From: Cladochytrium replicatum
Lineage: Eukaryota; Chytridiomycota; Chytridiomycetes; Cladochytriales; Cladochytriaceae
Length of the DNA stretch: 64,000 nt
NCBI GenBank assembly: GCA_025526935.1
Contig: JAHLKD010000059.1
Location: 186,001-250,000, forward strand
Direction of reading: 5' to 3'
Each line of letters begins with the position of its first letter. Positions within the stretch are counted from its first letter, which is position 1. The notes under the pieces are model-generated. The model worked only from the letters and a program-made list of their open reading frames with translations. It was not told the origin of the DNA and searched no databases. Of this stretch, positions 1 through 11,571 are shown piece after piece. The translations under genes and the position numbers were made by a program.

Positions 1-496
<496 letters not shown>

Positions 497-594
497 TTAA
501 GAATAAGCTCTTAACTGCAATACATCGACGGCAAAACATGATAAAACGATGGAAAATGTAAAATCGCAAACAAAAAAGATCGGTCTCTTTATCA

Positions 595-3500
595 TCACCA
601 ATAAATATCATCCATCTTTGCAAGCTCCTCAGCAAGCTCTTCCGCTGTCGGCCTCGCGCTCGGATCCTTGCTCAATAGTCTCTTCAGCAAAGAAACCGTC
701 TCGCGATCTACAGCCTCCCCATTCATAAACTGCAGCAAATGTCCTGTGCTCCGTCCCACCGCTCCAGGCGCAAGCAACCTCGACATCGGACTCGCCGTCG
801 GCGTCTGCCCACGTTTCACCGCCGGCGTCGTCCCCGAACTCCCAGAAGCCCCTTGCGGCCCGTGCTCCGCCGTATCCTCCCGCGCCGCTGCGGCCTCCTC
901 CGCTGCAGACCTGTAGTCCTCCAAAGCCGGCCCACCGGCCCCGAACCCAGCCTGCATCCCGCTCTCAAAGAACCCTTTCGTGATCCCGACCATCATGTGC
1001 ACGGCATTCTTCGCACGCGCAAAAGGCTCTTTTCCGGTCATCACGGTGAACAGCGTCACGCCGAGCGAGTACAGATCGACAGGGTAGCTGTACGATCCGT
1101 ACCCGTCGTCTTCGCTGTCGTACGGACTCATTCCGCCTCCAGATGATCCCACGCTTCCTGTCCCTGCGCCGCCACCACCGGTTTGGAACAACTCAGGCGC
1201 GGAGTACGCCTGCGTACCACGTCCGATCCCGTCCCTCAACGTCGCAGCTGACCTCGTCGAGCTCGTAGACCGGATCGACGCTGCACCAGGCGACATCGGA
1301 CTGCCAGGTGCAGAGTGCTGCCTGTGTCCCCGCATCGGCGTCCCGGGCCTCGAGTGTAGCTCGTTCAACGTACCACTGCTTGGATGTAACCCATTGGGAT
1401 GTGCCGTGTGCTGTGTCGGCGTTTTCCCGCTATCGAATGCGTGTTCGTCGACAACGTTCACCTCGACTGCACTCTTGTTCATGCTCATCATAGGTTCCGG
1501 CAATGGCGGCACGTTCCACAGCCCCTCTGAAGTATCGGAACTCGGCGTCGACAGCGCGTCATCTTCCCAATTATGTTCGTACTCGGGTACAAAACACGCG
1601 TTTCCGAAGTCCGCCAATTTCACATCCAAAAACTCCGAAAGCTTTCAAACATAAAGCACGTCAGTAAAACCACTGGCTTTCGAACCTAAAACCCACCAAG
1701 ATGTTATGAGGCTTGATGTCGTGATGCACAACGCCGCACAAATGCATCACCCTCACAGCCTCCGCAAGCTGCCTCGCCCACTTCATCCACAACCGTCTCC
1801 CCATCGCCTCGGGATGCTTCGTCACCCAATCCCACATGTTCCCGTTCGGCTCGTACGCAAGCAGCACAAGCAGCCTCGGACTCAGATGCATGGGCGAAGT
1901 CGTGGCGGACCCAGTCCCCCTCCCGTGCGACCTGTTCAACGGAGAATCGATCTCGTTTTCATCTTTCGCCCCGATGAGATGAACTATATAAGGACACATT
2001 GGCGACAGCACGCGAAGGATGGCAAGCTCGGACATCCCCTGCGCGTGCGCGTCGGGGCTGTCGTGCATACGCTTCACGGCACAGGTCTTGAATTCCGTTG
2101 GTTTGGGTCTCGACTGGCCTTCCTTCTGCTCCGTTGAATCAGGTGTCTGGGCAGAAAGCTCGGCGATCGCCTTGTCATCTTTCGACGGTACCACGGTCAC
2201 AGGCGTCGAGATGGACGTCGGTGTAGCAGCCGACAACTCCACCGACGGTGCGCCGCTCAGCAATGCCGCAAAGGGCGCTATAGTATCCGGCGACGAAACT
2301 ATCGTTTGAGGCTTCCCCTCATGCACACCATCCGTCGCCTTCAACCCGTTCTTAACAGGATGCTGCGAAATCGTATACTGCGCCAAGAAAACTTGCGAAT
2401 ACCTCCCCTCCCCCAAAAAATTCCTCCGAGTTGGCAAAAAGCTGAGGTTGATATGATCTATCGCAGTAGGCGTGATCCCAGCGGGACTCGTCGTCACCTT
2501 CCCTTCCTCGACCCCAAGGCCTTCCCTCCTCCGCCGCCATGCCTGAATCAACCCGCTCCGGTGCGGATCCGAGTTCCGCCGCGTGACCAGTTTCAAGGAC
2601 GGCCGTCGCAAGCACGAGCTCTGCACCACAGTTTTCGCAGACGAAGCTGACGACGCCGCGGTGCGGATGGAAGGCGGTTGCCTTGAATATGCATTGGGGT
2701 TTGAGCTCGATGGCACCGGCACATTTAGTCTCAATGGACTCGTCTGCTCGCTCGCAATGGTATTCAACGAGTGTCGTTTCGTCTGCGGCGGCGGCATCAG
2801 CTCCGCGTCCCTCGTCCGCTTCTCTTCCAAACTCGCCCTCCTCTTATCAGGCCCCCCCTTCCCTGTCTGCGCATCGACATCGCTGACAACAGTCCCGTCA
2901 ACCTCAAGCACAGGCTTCACCCTCGCTCCACTCTCTGTATTCTCGGCACCACCTCCTCTCCGTCCTTTGTCTATCTCCGTCCCCGTCAACGCCACCGCGT
3001 CCAAAGTGGGGTTCCTAAACTCTCGCGCCCACACCGGGGTCAGCATCTTATCCGCCCTCACTGCCGTCTCATCCAAATCAATCCAACCCCGTCTCGGCAC
3101 CGCACCAACTTGCTGCACCCCGTCCGTCAATGGCGCACCACCCACACCCCCAAGCTGGTCACGCTGGAACGCGCCGTAGTTTACGGCTGTGTTCGGTGTG
3201 GGTGGAACCGGCAGCGATATCGGCACTGTGATCGAGTGCGTGACGGGAGTGGACTCTTCGACTTCGGATGGTGGCGGAACAGTAAACGATGTGAACGAGC
3301 GGTCGGGAGTCGTCGGGCTGCTCTCGATCCTGACGCTCAGTTTCTCCCGCGCATTCTGCGCGGTTGTTTTCGAGAGAAGTTTCCCGAGAAGCGGTAGGTC
3401 CTGTCGGGGTACTTGTTGCTCTTCACCGCGTGTTGCTAGTTCGGTGCGGGCATATCGGTCGGGTTTCTTTCCTACGAACTCGGCGATCTCCTCGGGTGTC

Positions 3501-4200
3501 ATTTTGGTTGCTGGTTTAGCGACCGTCATGGGCTCGTCAAAGATGGAATTCTTGTTTCGTTTGGGTGGGGTGGCGACGATCGGTTCATCAAAAATGGAGT
3601 TTTTGTTTCTTTGCGGTGGTGTTGCGACAACCGGCTCATCAAAAATGGAGGTTTTGTTTCTTGTTGGTGGTGGAGATGCAACGATCGGTTCGTCGAAAAT
3701 GGAGTTCTTGTTTCGAGCCGGAGGAGCACTTTTACCGTCTTTGAAAAAGATCGAGCCTGGTTTGAAATTCGACAGTTGGGCTGGCTCCTCCTCATCCTCC
3801 GATTCGTAGAATATAGACCCAGGTTTAAACCCCGAAATCTTTTGCTTCCTGCTGCTCCGAAACAATAAAATCACTCAAAAAGGCCTAAATTGAATCCTTT
3901 TAAAATCTCTCACCTCGAAGAGTAATCGAATCCTGTTCCACCTCCATAATGTCTTGCTGTACTCACTGGTGTCTTCACACCCATCTCCTCCTCCACGATT
4001 GGCGGTGTCGTGAGCGCAGGCGGCGTCGGAAACGGCGCATGAATTCCATCCCGAATCGACACCTCATCGTATCCCATCCGGCTCGAAATCGATTTCTGCC
4101 TCTCGACCTCCTTCTCGTCTATCTCGAAAAAGAATCGCCGCGGCCCAGATCCGAGTGACACGAACCCATCATCGTCTTCGAAACCGCCGAAGTCTCCCAT
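595..4200 (-). CDS. Large Ser/Thr protein kinase with N-terminal SIF repeats and an expanded activation segment
   Basis: Three exons: 3914-4200, 1697-3848 and 595-1641. The introns are 65 and 55 bp and the predicted length is 1161 aa. Kinase motifs in order: glycine loop GEGRYSQVF, ATP lysine in CAVKRM, catalytic HHDIKPHN (Asp about 806), DFG (824-826), APE (about 961-963), DLYSLG, and a C-lobe ending SARPTAEELAEEL. The catalytic core is complete, so it is probably active. Oddities: the ATP-lysine strand is preceded by a Pro/Ser/Thr-rich insert, and about 135 low-complexity residues separate DFG from APE. Residues about 103-205 carry two FKPGSIF units followed by four copies of KNSIFDEPxVATPP. 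The family is not recognised beyond 'Ser/Thr kinase'; substrates are unknown. The gene ends 365 bp from the divergently oriented promoter side of HSP90, on the same strand. Confidence 0.85.
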
Positions 4201-6454
4201 GTAGTTGCGTGTTCAAAGAGGAATACGCGAGCTTGCAAACCGAAAGGCTCGGTAAGGGGAGTAGAACGATCGGAATCGACCGATTATTTGTATTTAGTTA
4301 TTGATGCGGGAAGTGTTGAGCTTTACCGCTGTGCTTACGCGACAACGGAGCTTTCGGGCTTTATCAGGCTCGTTATCGGCAGGGTGGGGTAACCAGTAGC
4401 AGCACTGCACGGAAGAGGCGACCGACGAGAATCTGTGCAGCAAGCGGCAAAATTCAGACACCGATCCGACTTGATATCGACCCACTACTGGCACAAGCAC
4501 ACTTGTGCACACGACCTGCAGCGTTTGTGATCAACACGTGGTGGTGCTTTGCATTTCGGTTTTGGTTTTGGCGACACGAGAATTAGCAATTTTGGGTTGA
4601 TGAGCCCAGGCGATGTCACCCACCGGTTTGACTTTACTGTATTGATGGAATGGGGCTTTCAAACTTCTGAGAACGACGAATTGTTCTCGCCCCTGGAAAC
4701 TCCCCCTCTCCTTGCGACAGGCGGCTCATCTCCAGGTCCGTGCACCCCGCACCCCGATATTACAGACAAAAAGAATAAACAATAAACTATAGAATGGAAT
4801 ACAAAAACAAAATAAAGAACTCAAGGAGAGGAAGAAGTGAGGAAAACAGAAAGGACGGCAATAAGCTCTGAGACTTGAATTTTCCCATCTGGCATCCACA
4901 AATCGAGTTTTTGGTGGTTGGTGAGGAATCGGTGGGAGAATAGAAAATGCGTACAAAGGGGATTTCGACGCGGAGAGCGTTGTAGCCATCAAATAGAGCA
5001 TGTGCATTGAAATGCCGTGTTGATCTATGCTATAGATCAGTCGCCACTTGCACAACTCCCTCCCCATTATGTAAGAAAAATTTCCCTCAACCCTCTATAT
5101 TCATTGCTACCTTTCTGCGAGAGGCTCTTTCAATACGGCTTCAGTTTTGCGCCCCCCGTCCCAGCAGCTGGACTTGAGGAAGCTTCACCTGGTGCAGAAG
5201 CGTGCACCGGCTTGTTGCCAGCGAGCGGGAGTCTTCACCACCATACCTATGCTCACGCGAAGCCGTTCGCCCTTCATTGAGGCTCGGCAACGTTGGGTCA
5301 TGCTTTTGAGGGTTCCCGACCATCGACATCGGTGCAGCACATCTCCAAAGTATGTTCAACCGCTTTTCTGAGCTCCCTGGCGATAACAGCGTCCTTCCAA
5401 ACCTGAGAGAATGCCGTGGGCTCGTCGTACTCTGAGCGTCCGCGTGGATTGCATCGTTTGTTTCAGCATTGATAGGGAGTGGCGGCGTGCCACGCCGCCA
5501 TTTCTCCTTTATCATACTCATGCTCAGTGACTTGATCCAGTGTTTTCACCAGCGGGACTCTTTCGTTGCCCTCATTCGTGCACTCGTATTGCCGGAACGC
5601 GGCCAGGTCGATATTCATAGATTTGGGTCGCGTCAGGAAACTTTCCCTTCCTTCTTTTACCTCACCACTATCCTGTCGCTTCGGCGACATCGGAGTCGCA
5701 GGGTTTCATCTGGGGTTTGTTTGGGTTTCGACGACACGAAGGAGGAACCCAAACAAACCCCAGATGAAACCCTGCAATGTTTTTGGAACATGCAGCGACA
5801 TCGTGGATCCTCTTCGTTATGGCACTGGCGGAATAGGATCCGACTCCGAATGAACACTGGCGTCTTCAACGGGTACAGCAGCAGCTTCCACTTAGACTAG
5901 GAGGCTGAACATTGAGTGGGGAGTACACATCCGTGAGCCTCCTTTCGGGATCCTGTGCAGCAAACACATCGACTTCGGTATCGACTTCGATTCGAAGATT
6001 GTGCCTGAGCTGTGAATAGAAGAGCGATTGAAGGGTGTGAGGGTCTGGTGTGAGTAGTGACAATGGCGTTGTACTACTCAGAATGAGTACAGTCCAGTAC
6101 AAAAGAGAGACAAAGGTGAAAACTGACTCAAGGTAAACATATCTAGACTAAGAGTGATCCTACCGCACTCATATCCATCTAGATTTTACCGTTCCAGGAT
6201 GTCCGTCCCTCCAACATCGGATAATGGTTTGTGGAAAGTTTGATACCAAACATTCCATATATGATATATGTGGGTTCTACTTAAAAGCTGTAAGCGTGGG
6301 AATATGGGCAGGTGATAGCTAAATTATCAATGGTATTAATAATAAACAAACAAATCGGAACCGTGATCTGAACGGAGCTGCTGCTACTACTGCTGAGGGT
6401 TCTACTCACTGCTCTTGCTTTTAAATTGTATTGGTATACATCTTCGGATAACAA
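4201..6454. other. Intergenic region, 2.25 kb
   Basis: Holds the kinase promoter at its left end and the promoter of the membrane protein at 6455 on its right. A perfect inverted repeat lies at 5698-5775. Minus-strand coding-like pieces occur between about 5300 and 5690: one 51-residue frame ending near 5535 starts MNIDLAAFRQYEC, faintly like the fungal Som1 family. They do not join into a convincing gene, so nothing is called. Confidence 0.5.
5698..5775. repeat. Perfect 30-bp inverted repeat with 18-bp spacer
   Basis: The left arm 5698-5727 and the right arm 5746-5775 are exact reverse complements, separated by 18 bp (5728-5745). The arms are G/T-rich on one side and A/C-rich on the other. 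The sequence would form a 30-bp hairpin in RNA or a cruciform in DNA. No coding gene spans it and there is no T-tract after it, so it does not look like a simple terminator. Confidence 0.9.
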
Positions 6455-9152
6455 ATGTCTGCCTCTCCACGACGCTCATACAACCGGATCTACGACATCG
6501 AAGCTCAGCCAGATCCTGGCTCGACCTTACAATCCACCACTTCACTCGCTCGCAGCACTAATCCCCCAGTAAGAAACTCGACCACTTCAACCACTTCCTC
6601 GGCTGGCATCCTCAAAGGTCGACGACGCGGATCCGCAACACCATCCGCGACGTTCACCCCAAGACGTGCACCGGGAAGCCGATCCGCCTCAAATTATGCC
6701 TCTCCAATAGATTTGGTCCAACTTTCGGAGGTTGACTTTCGATCTTCCTCCCGGCGCGGAAGCTTAAGTTTGAGCAGAGGTGTGTGGAAATATGCACATT
6801 GTTTCACACCGAGTTCTGATTGTTTTTCAGGCAACCTACTTCCACAGCCCACTGATTTCTTTTCCCGCGGAAACACATCCGCATCGCTATACAAGTATGT
6901 CCGCCCACTTTGGAACCCTTCCTCATCCGTCCCAAACCGCTCGAATATCCCTTCTCATCTCTCCCTCCTCACCACCGACATATCCGAAGCATTCACTCCC
7001 TCCCAAACTACTCCACCGCCTCCCCTTCCTCAACAAACTTCCTCGTCATCCATTTCCACAACGTCGACCTGCCTCCCGCACGACACAAAACAAGTCGCAC
7101 TTCTCCTCCGCCTGGCCCGAGCCCTGATCCTCTTCGGCGCGCCATCCTATCGCGCTGAAGTCCGTGTGACCGCCATTGCCGAACGTCTCGGAATCCCTTT
7201 CTCGCTTTTCGTGCTGCCGGGTACACTCTGGGTTTCCTTCGGGGACGGGAGCGACGCGCACCCAGGACGCAGCTTTTGCATCTCGACGAGTAACGGAGGA
7301 ATTGCACTCGGAAAGTTGCAAGAGGTCGATCGGATCGCGAAGCGTGCTGTGAGACTAAAGTGCATCGAGGAGGACGAGTGGGAGGACAGAGAGGAAGCGA
7401 AGGCGGGAGGTGATGCGTTGAAGGAAGACGTTGAAGATGAAGAGGAGAGAGATTGTGAGGCTTCGAGTAGGAATCACAAAGAGCCCGTGGATTTAGGTGA
7501 GACAATGACACTTCGACAAAGCCCGATCTCAGAAACCGAGAATGTTCATGACTCCCATTCCGTTGCCGAGGAGGACCTCGACGATCTCCTTCTCGCTCTT
7601 GATGCCATACTCACTGACCAACCGCGCCCACCACCATCCACAAACCCCGCCGAACCACCCGACGTCATCTCCGACCCCCTCGTCGACGAAAGAAGGGAAG
7701 CCGGTCTCTCATCCCACCCCGAACACCGCTCCCACCACCACACCGACACCCCAAAGAAGCCCCACCCGCCACCGCCGCCTCCAGACAGCTCCAACCACCG
7801 CATTCACTACATCCTCTCCCACCTCGCCGTCCGCGCCGTCGCATCCGCGTCCCAATCCGCGCTCATCACAGCCACCATCTTGGGCGGCTCACCCGCCGAC
7901 GTCCTCGTCTCCTTTCTCCTCGGCGCGTTGTGCATCGGGGGTCTCGAGGCATGTCGGATCATGGACGTCGCGGGCATCGCGGAGATGGTGGTCGGGTTCG
8001 GGGTGTCGTTCGTCGCGAGGGTGATGCAGGGGCTCGGCGTAACGGTTTGGACGGCGATGAACCGAGCGTGGTGGGAAGGCACGTCGGTTTCGGTCGCGTT
8101 GGGTGGAGGAGCTGGGATGGTTGACAAATGGATCGCGCCGGGGGTATGTCAAAGCCTTGTGACCATCGCAGGAGCGTTGAATCTGATGCCAGGGTTTATG
8201 ATCACACTCGGAATGCGTAAGTACTTTTTTTCCAATTTAAATATTCTCCGAAAACACCATTGACTTATGGTTCAGTCGAGTTATCGCGTGGTCGCTCCGT
8301 GGCAGGTGCAGTGCGCATGCTCCTCGCCCTTCTCTCCTCCATCCGCATCGGATTCGGTCTCGCAATGGGCGCACGCTCGGCGTCTTGGATCTTCTCCTCC
8401 GCCCGAAACTCAGATCAAACAGATCAGGCCCTCACCTCTTTCGCACAATCGTATTCCCCTGATAACTCAGCTTCCGATGCGTGGGCGACGACCATTGCCA
8501 GTATCATACTCGGAAACACCATAAACAACACTTCCCAAGTAACAGTCTACGGATCCTACAAAGACTGGTCTGGGTGCTTCGTCGGCCGATCGTTCAGTTG
8601 GACCGAGTTCTGGCGTCTCCCTCTCTTCCTTCCGGTACCCAAACCCTGATCTCTCCGCAAAAACACCCTTTCTTTTATTGATTATCTTCAATGTAGCTCC
8701 AAATTGCCATCTTCGTCATGCTCAAAGCTTACCCAAGAATGTGGCCATCCCTCTTCCTCGTCTCCTTCGTCGCCTTCCTAACCTCCACCATCGCCTCCGA
8801 CTTCCTCGGAAAAGAAGCTGGCACTGTGCTTTCCGCGCTGGCCCTCGGCACCATGTCGAACCTCATCGCCCGCACGTCGGACGACATCGCCGTCGGCGGG
8901 ATCTTTGTCGGGATATTCTGGCTCGTGCCTGGATCCATAGGCGTTTCCGGCGCGGCGCGCGCGATCTCGGCCATGCATGCGGCTAAGGATAAGAGCGCTT
9001 CGAGTGAGGAGGCGAGCTCGATTGGGTCGGCGGCGTATTTCGGGGTCGATATGCTGACCAGGGCGATGTCCATTGCGGTCGGGTTGTTTTTGTCGAATTC
9101 GTTGGTGGGACCGATGGTTGGGAAGGGTGGAGCGGAGTTGGCGCTCGTGTAG
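6455..9152 (+). CDS. PRM10/ThrE-family multi-pass membrane protein
   Basis: Four exons: 6455-6779, 6831-8216, 8276-8634 and 8697-9152. The introns are 51, 59 and 62 bp and the predicted length is 841 aa. The first intron is a multiple of three and open, so it could be retained. The polar, Ser-rich N-terminus is followed by a ThrE-type soluble block (RLARALILFGAPSYRAE, then VRVTAIAERLGIPFSLFVLPG), an acidic low-complexity insert, and hydrophobic helices typical of the fungal PRM10/DUF1212 plus DUF3815 arrangement: ILGGSPADVLVSFLLGALC, LNLMPGFMITLGMLELSRG, and a final half with LGTMSNLIAR and GIFVGIFWLVPGS. Bacterial ThrE exports threonine. Yeast Prm10 is pheromone-regulated and has no defined substrate, so transport of a small amino-acid-like compound is inference. 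Confidence 0.85.
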
Positions 9153-11571
9153 GCGTATATGTTCCTGACATTGGCTTGAGGTGTGCTGTTTTACATAGGC
9201 GTTTTGTGTGGCGGAGGGTCTTTGCACCCACAGCTTGCATATGAACGAGATACGGCTGGCTTTTCTATCTAATGTATTCTATCACCTCGACCAGCGAGAC
9301 GAAATACGCTCATAACTATTTGTATCACCAAAACGTAGATAAACAGAATGGTCCATACTCTCGCTTCCCTCGTCAAGCCTTTGAGTGGGCCGAATCATCT
9401 TTCGCAGCACCACCGGATGAACTTGGACCAGCAGATGTCGAGCCGGAACTCTCAAAAACCAACGATACCTTGACTCAGGACAACACAACAAAACATCCTG
9501 AACTCAAAGAAATTTTCTTACCTGAAGGGAACAGAAGGAACTGCGCAAACATGCCTTCTTCTTTTCTTCAATCGATATACTCGGCAATGGCCGTTTCATT
9601 TCTCGGAACTACAACAAATGAGACCCATTGTAAGTTCCCACAGCTAACCCAAGCAAAGGATATACCGGTCGACGACAGCATAGAGAACGTAATGGCCGTT
9701 TCATTTCTCGGAACTACAACAAATGAGACCCATTTTAAGTTCCCACAGCTAACCCTAGCAAAGGATACCGGTCGACGACAGCATAGAGAACGTAATGAAC
9801 CTCCCATCCACGATCCATAAGTTTTGATTTTGAAACAGTTGTACAAGAAGGGGTGTGCCACAAGAATTTAATGGAAGACATGATGCGACTTCGCAGTTGT
9901 TTACCCATGTATACTTTATGCTAGCATCAAAAAATCTGTCCCACACCTCGACCAGCGAGCCTTGTTTTCATAAGTATGTACAAGAGATGTTTTCAACATA
10001 AGATAAGCGATGTCAACGGAAAGAAAAGGTGACCGTTATGTATTTACCCCTCTTCGAAATCGCTGATCCACGAAGCACTGATGGCCCATCACTTCGCTTG
10101 CAGTGTCCAGAACACGACCCCTGATCTATCCTTTCATCATCTGCAATTGGAATACGTGGCAGTGGTCGCTCGCTCCTCTCCGTGCTCGCCCCGATCCCAC
10201 TGCTGGCATTATTCATGTTTTTAAGTGTCACCTGAATATCCAAGAACAACGACAGGTGGATCCATGCACAGAAAGAGAAACATTCGCGCAAACTTTCCCA
10301 ATCGTAACCGCGGTTCACTTCTCGGTGTCACTCCGGCCACACCTCCATCCTCCAAGGGCATCGTTGGCCGCATCCAAACATCAGGGGCATATCTCTGCCT
10401 CACGCCTCGCTCTTCACGAAGGCAACGGAAGCGACGGTAGAGGGAGCACGCGGCGACGCCGCTGTTGAAGATTGCGAATATGAGCAAAACAATGAGGATC
10501 GCGAGGACTGGGGCTCGGGATGAACGCTGGAGTCGCCAACGTCATATTGTTCGTAGCGGGCGGAGGAGGCTGTTGGGATGCGCGTGGAGTCGTCAGAAAT
10601 GGTGGTGGTTGCCAGTGGCCCAACGGGTGGGTCGTCGTCGTCGTCAGGTTTTCACGTTGTTTTTGTGTGGTCTTGCTGCTAGACCAGCGACACTGAAGAG
10701 AGCCAATTTAATTTGCACTGCGGCATTGCGGAACTCTGAATCTTAACACGCAAGCGCAGGACATGTACAGGATGAATGCACTGCGGGGAGGGCATCAACG
10801 TGCGTGCTGTGAAACATGCTAGAGCATTGAAACGCATACAACTGGCGGATGACCGTACTTGGCTCCAGCCCAACGAATCTTGTTGTTTGATGGAGAAGAA
10901 CAACTGAATTCTTGATGACTCCCATTTTTTTAAATTCTGTTAGTAGTATGAACTCAAAGGGGCGTCTGCAGAAGCCAAAATTAGCACAGATGTGCCTGGA
11001 GAATTCAGGGCTTTTGCAGATAAGATCAAACTCATTGGTGGGAAGGATGCCTGCGTTTACATGTGTGATCAAAATAGCACACGGGATCCCAAAATGGACG
11101 ACGTCCGACAGGATGGCTTTATACTTAAGAAATGGGGCAGAAGTTGAAATTTCTAGCACTACGAGAAGAGCGAGCTGTGCACCCGGGACGCAGGGCACTT
11201 CGGCTTAGAGCGTATAGAAACCCATATAGATAGACATAGACTGCTCTTCCCCCCCCCATTATTTACTAGTAATCCTCCCAGGTGAGTTACAGTCCCGTTG
11301 TTTTACTCAGCACCCCGAACCCTGTTCTCTGCATCATCCATCATCCATCATCTGCAAATTTGCAGTCTTATTTTCACCCAATTTAACCGGTCATTTTTTG
11401 CTTATTTTCTGCATTCTTACATTCTTCGTACTGAACGTCGCCCAATTTGCTTCTCCAGGTGCCAGGTATCCCTTCCGTGCATTGGTACCACACGGGGTTT
11501 CTCCTATATTCGCCCCCTGCCCCTCTTGCTGATTCTCTCTGCAACCTTCCGGAACCAATTCTGTCGCTTCC
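9153..11571. other. Intergenic region, 2.4 kb
   Basis: Carries a two-copy tandem repeat (9586-9793). Minus-strand coding-like frames lie at 10013-10487, one with a hydrophobic stretch APVLAILIVLLIFAIF followed by basic residues, and at 10743-11198. Their frames do not join with acceptable splice sites, and I do not recognise them. The right part, from about 11220, is pyrimidine-rich and is probably the promoter of the zinc-finger gene. Confidence 0.4.
9586..9793. repeat. Tandem duplication, 105 + 103 bp
   Basis: Copy 1 (9586-9690) and copy 2 (9691-9793) are nearly identical. They differ by a G/T change, a C/T change and a 2-bp deletion. No gene is disrupted. Confidence 0.9.

Noticed and set aside
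739-1146. Plus-strand open frame inside the kinase gene, with similar ones at 2306-3397
   Set aside because: Antisense shadows of a GC-rich coding exon. The composition is Arg/Pro/His-rich and the kinase motifs are on the other strand.
5463-5690. Som1-like mitochondrial protein gene on the minus strand
   Set aside because: Only a faint QYEC match. The expected second and third cysteines are missing and no exon continuation was found.
7008-8152. Minus-strand and alternative-frame ORFs within the PRM10-like gene
   Set aside because: Shadow frames of codon-biased coding sequence; no start context or family features.
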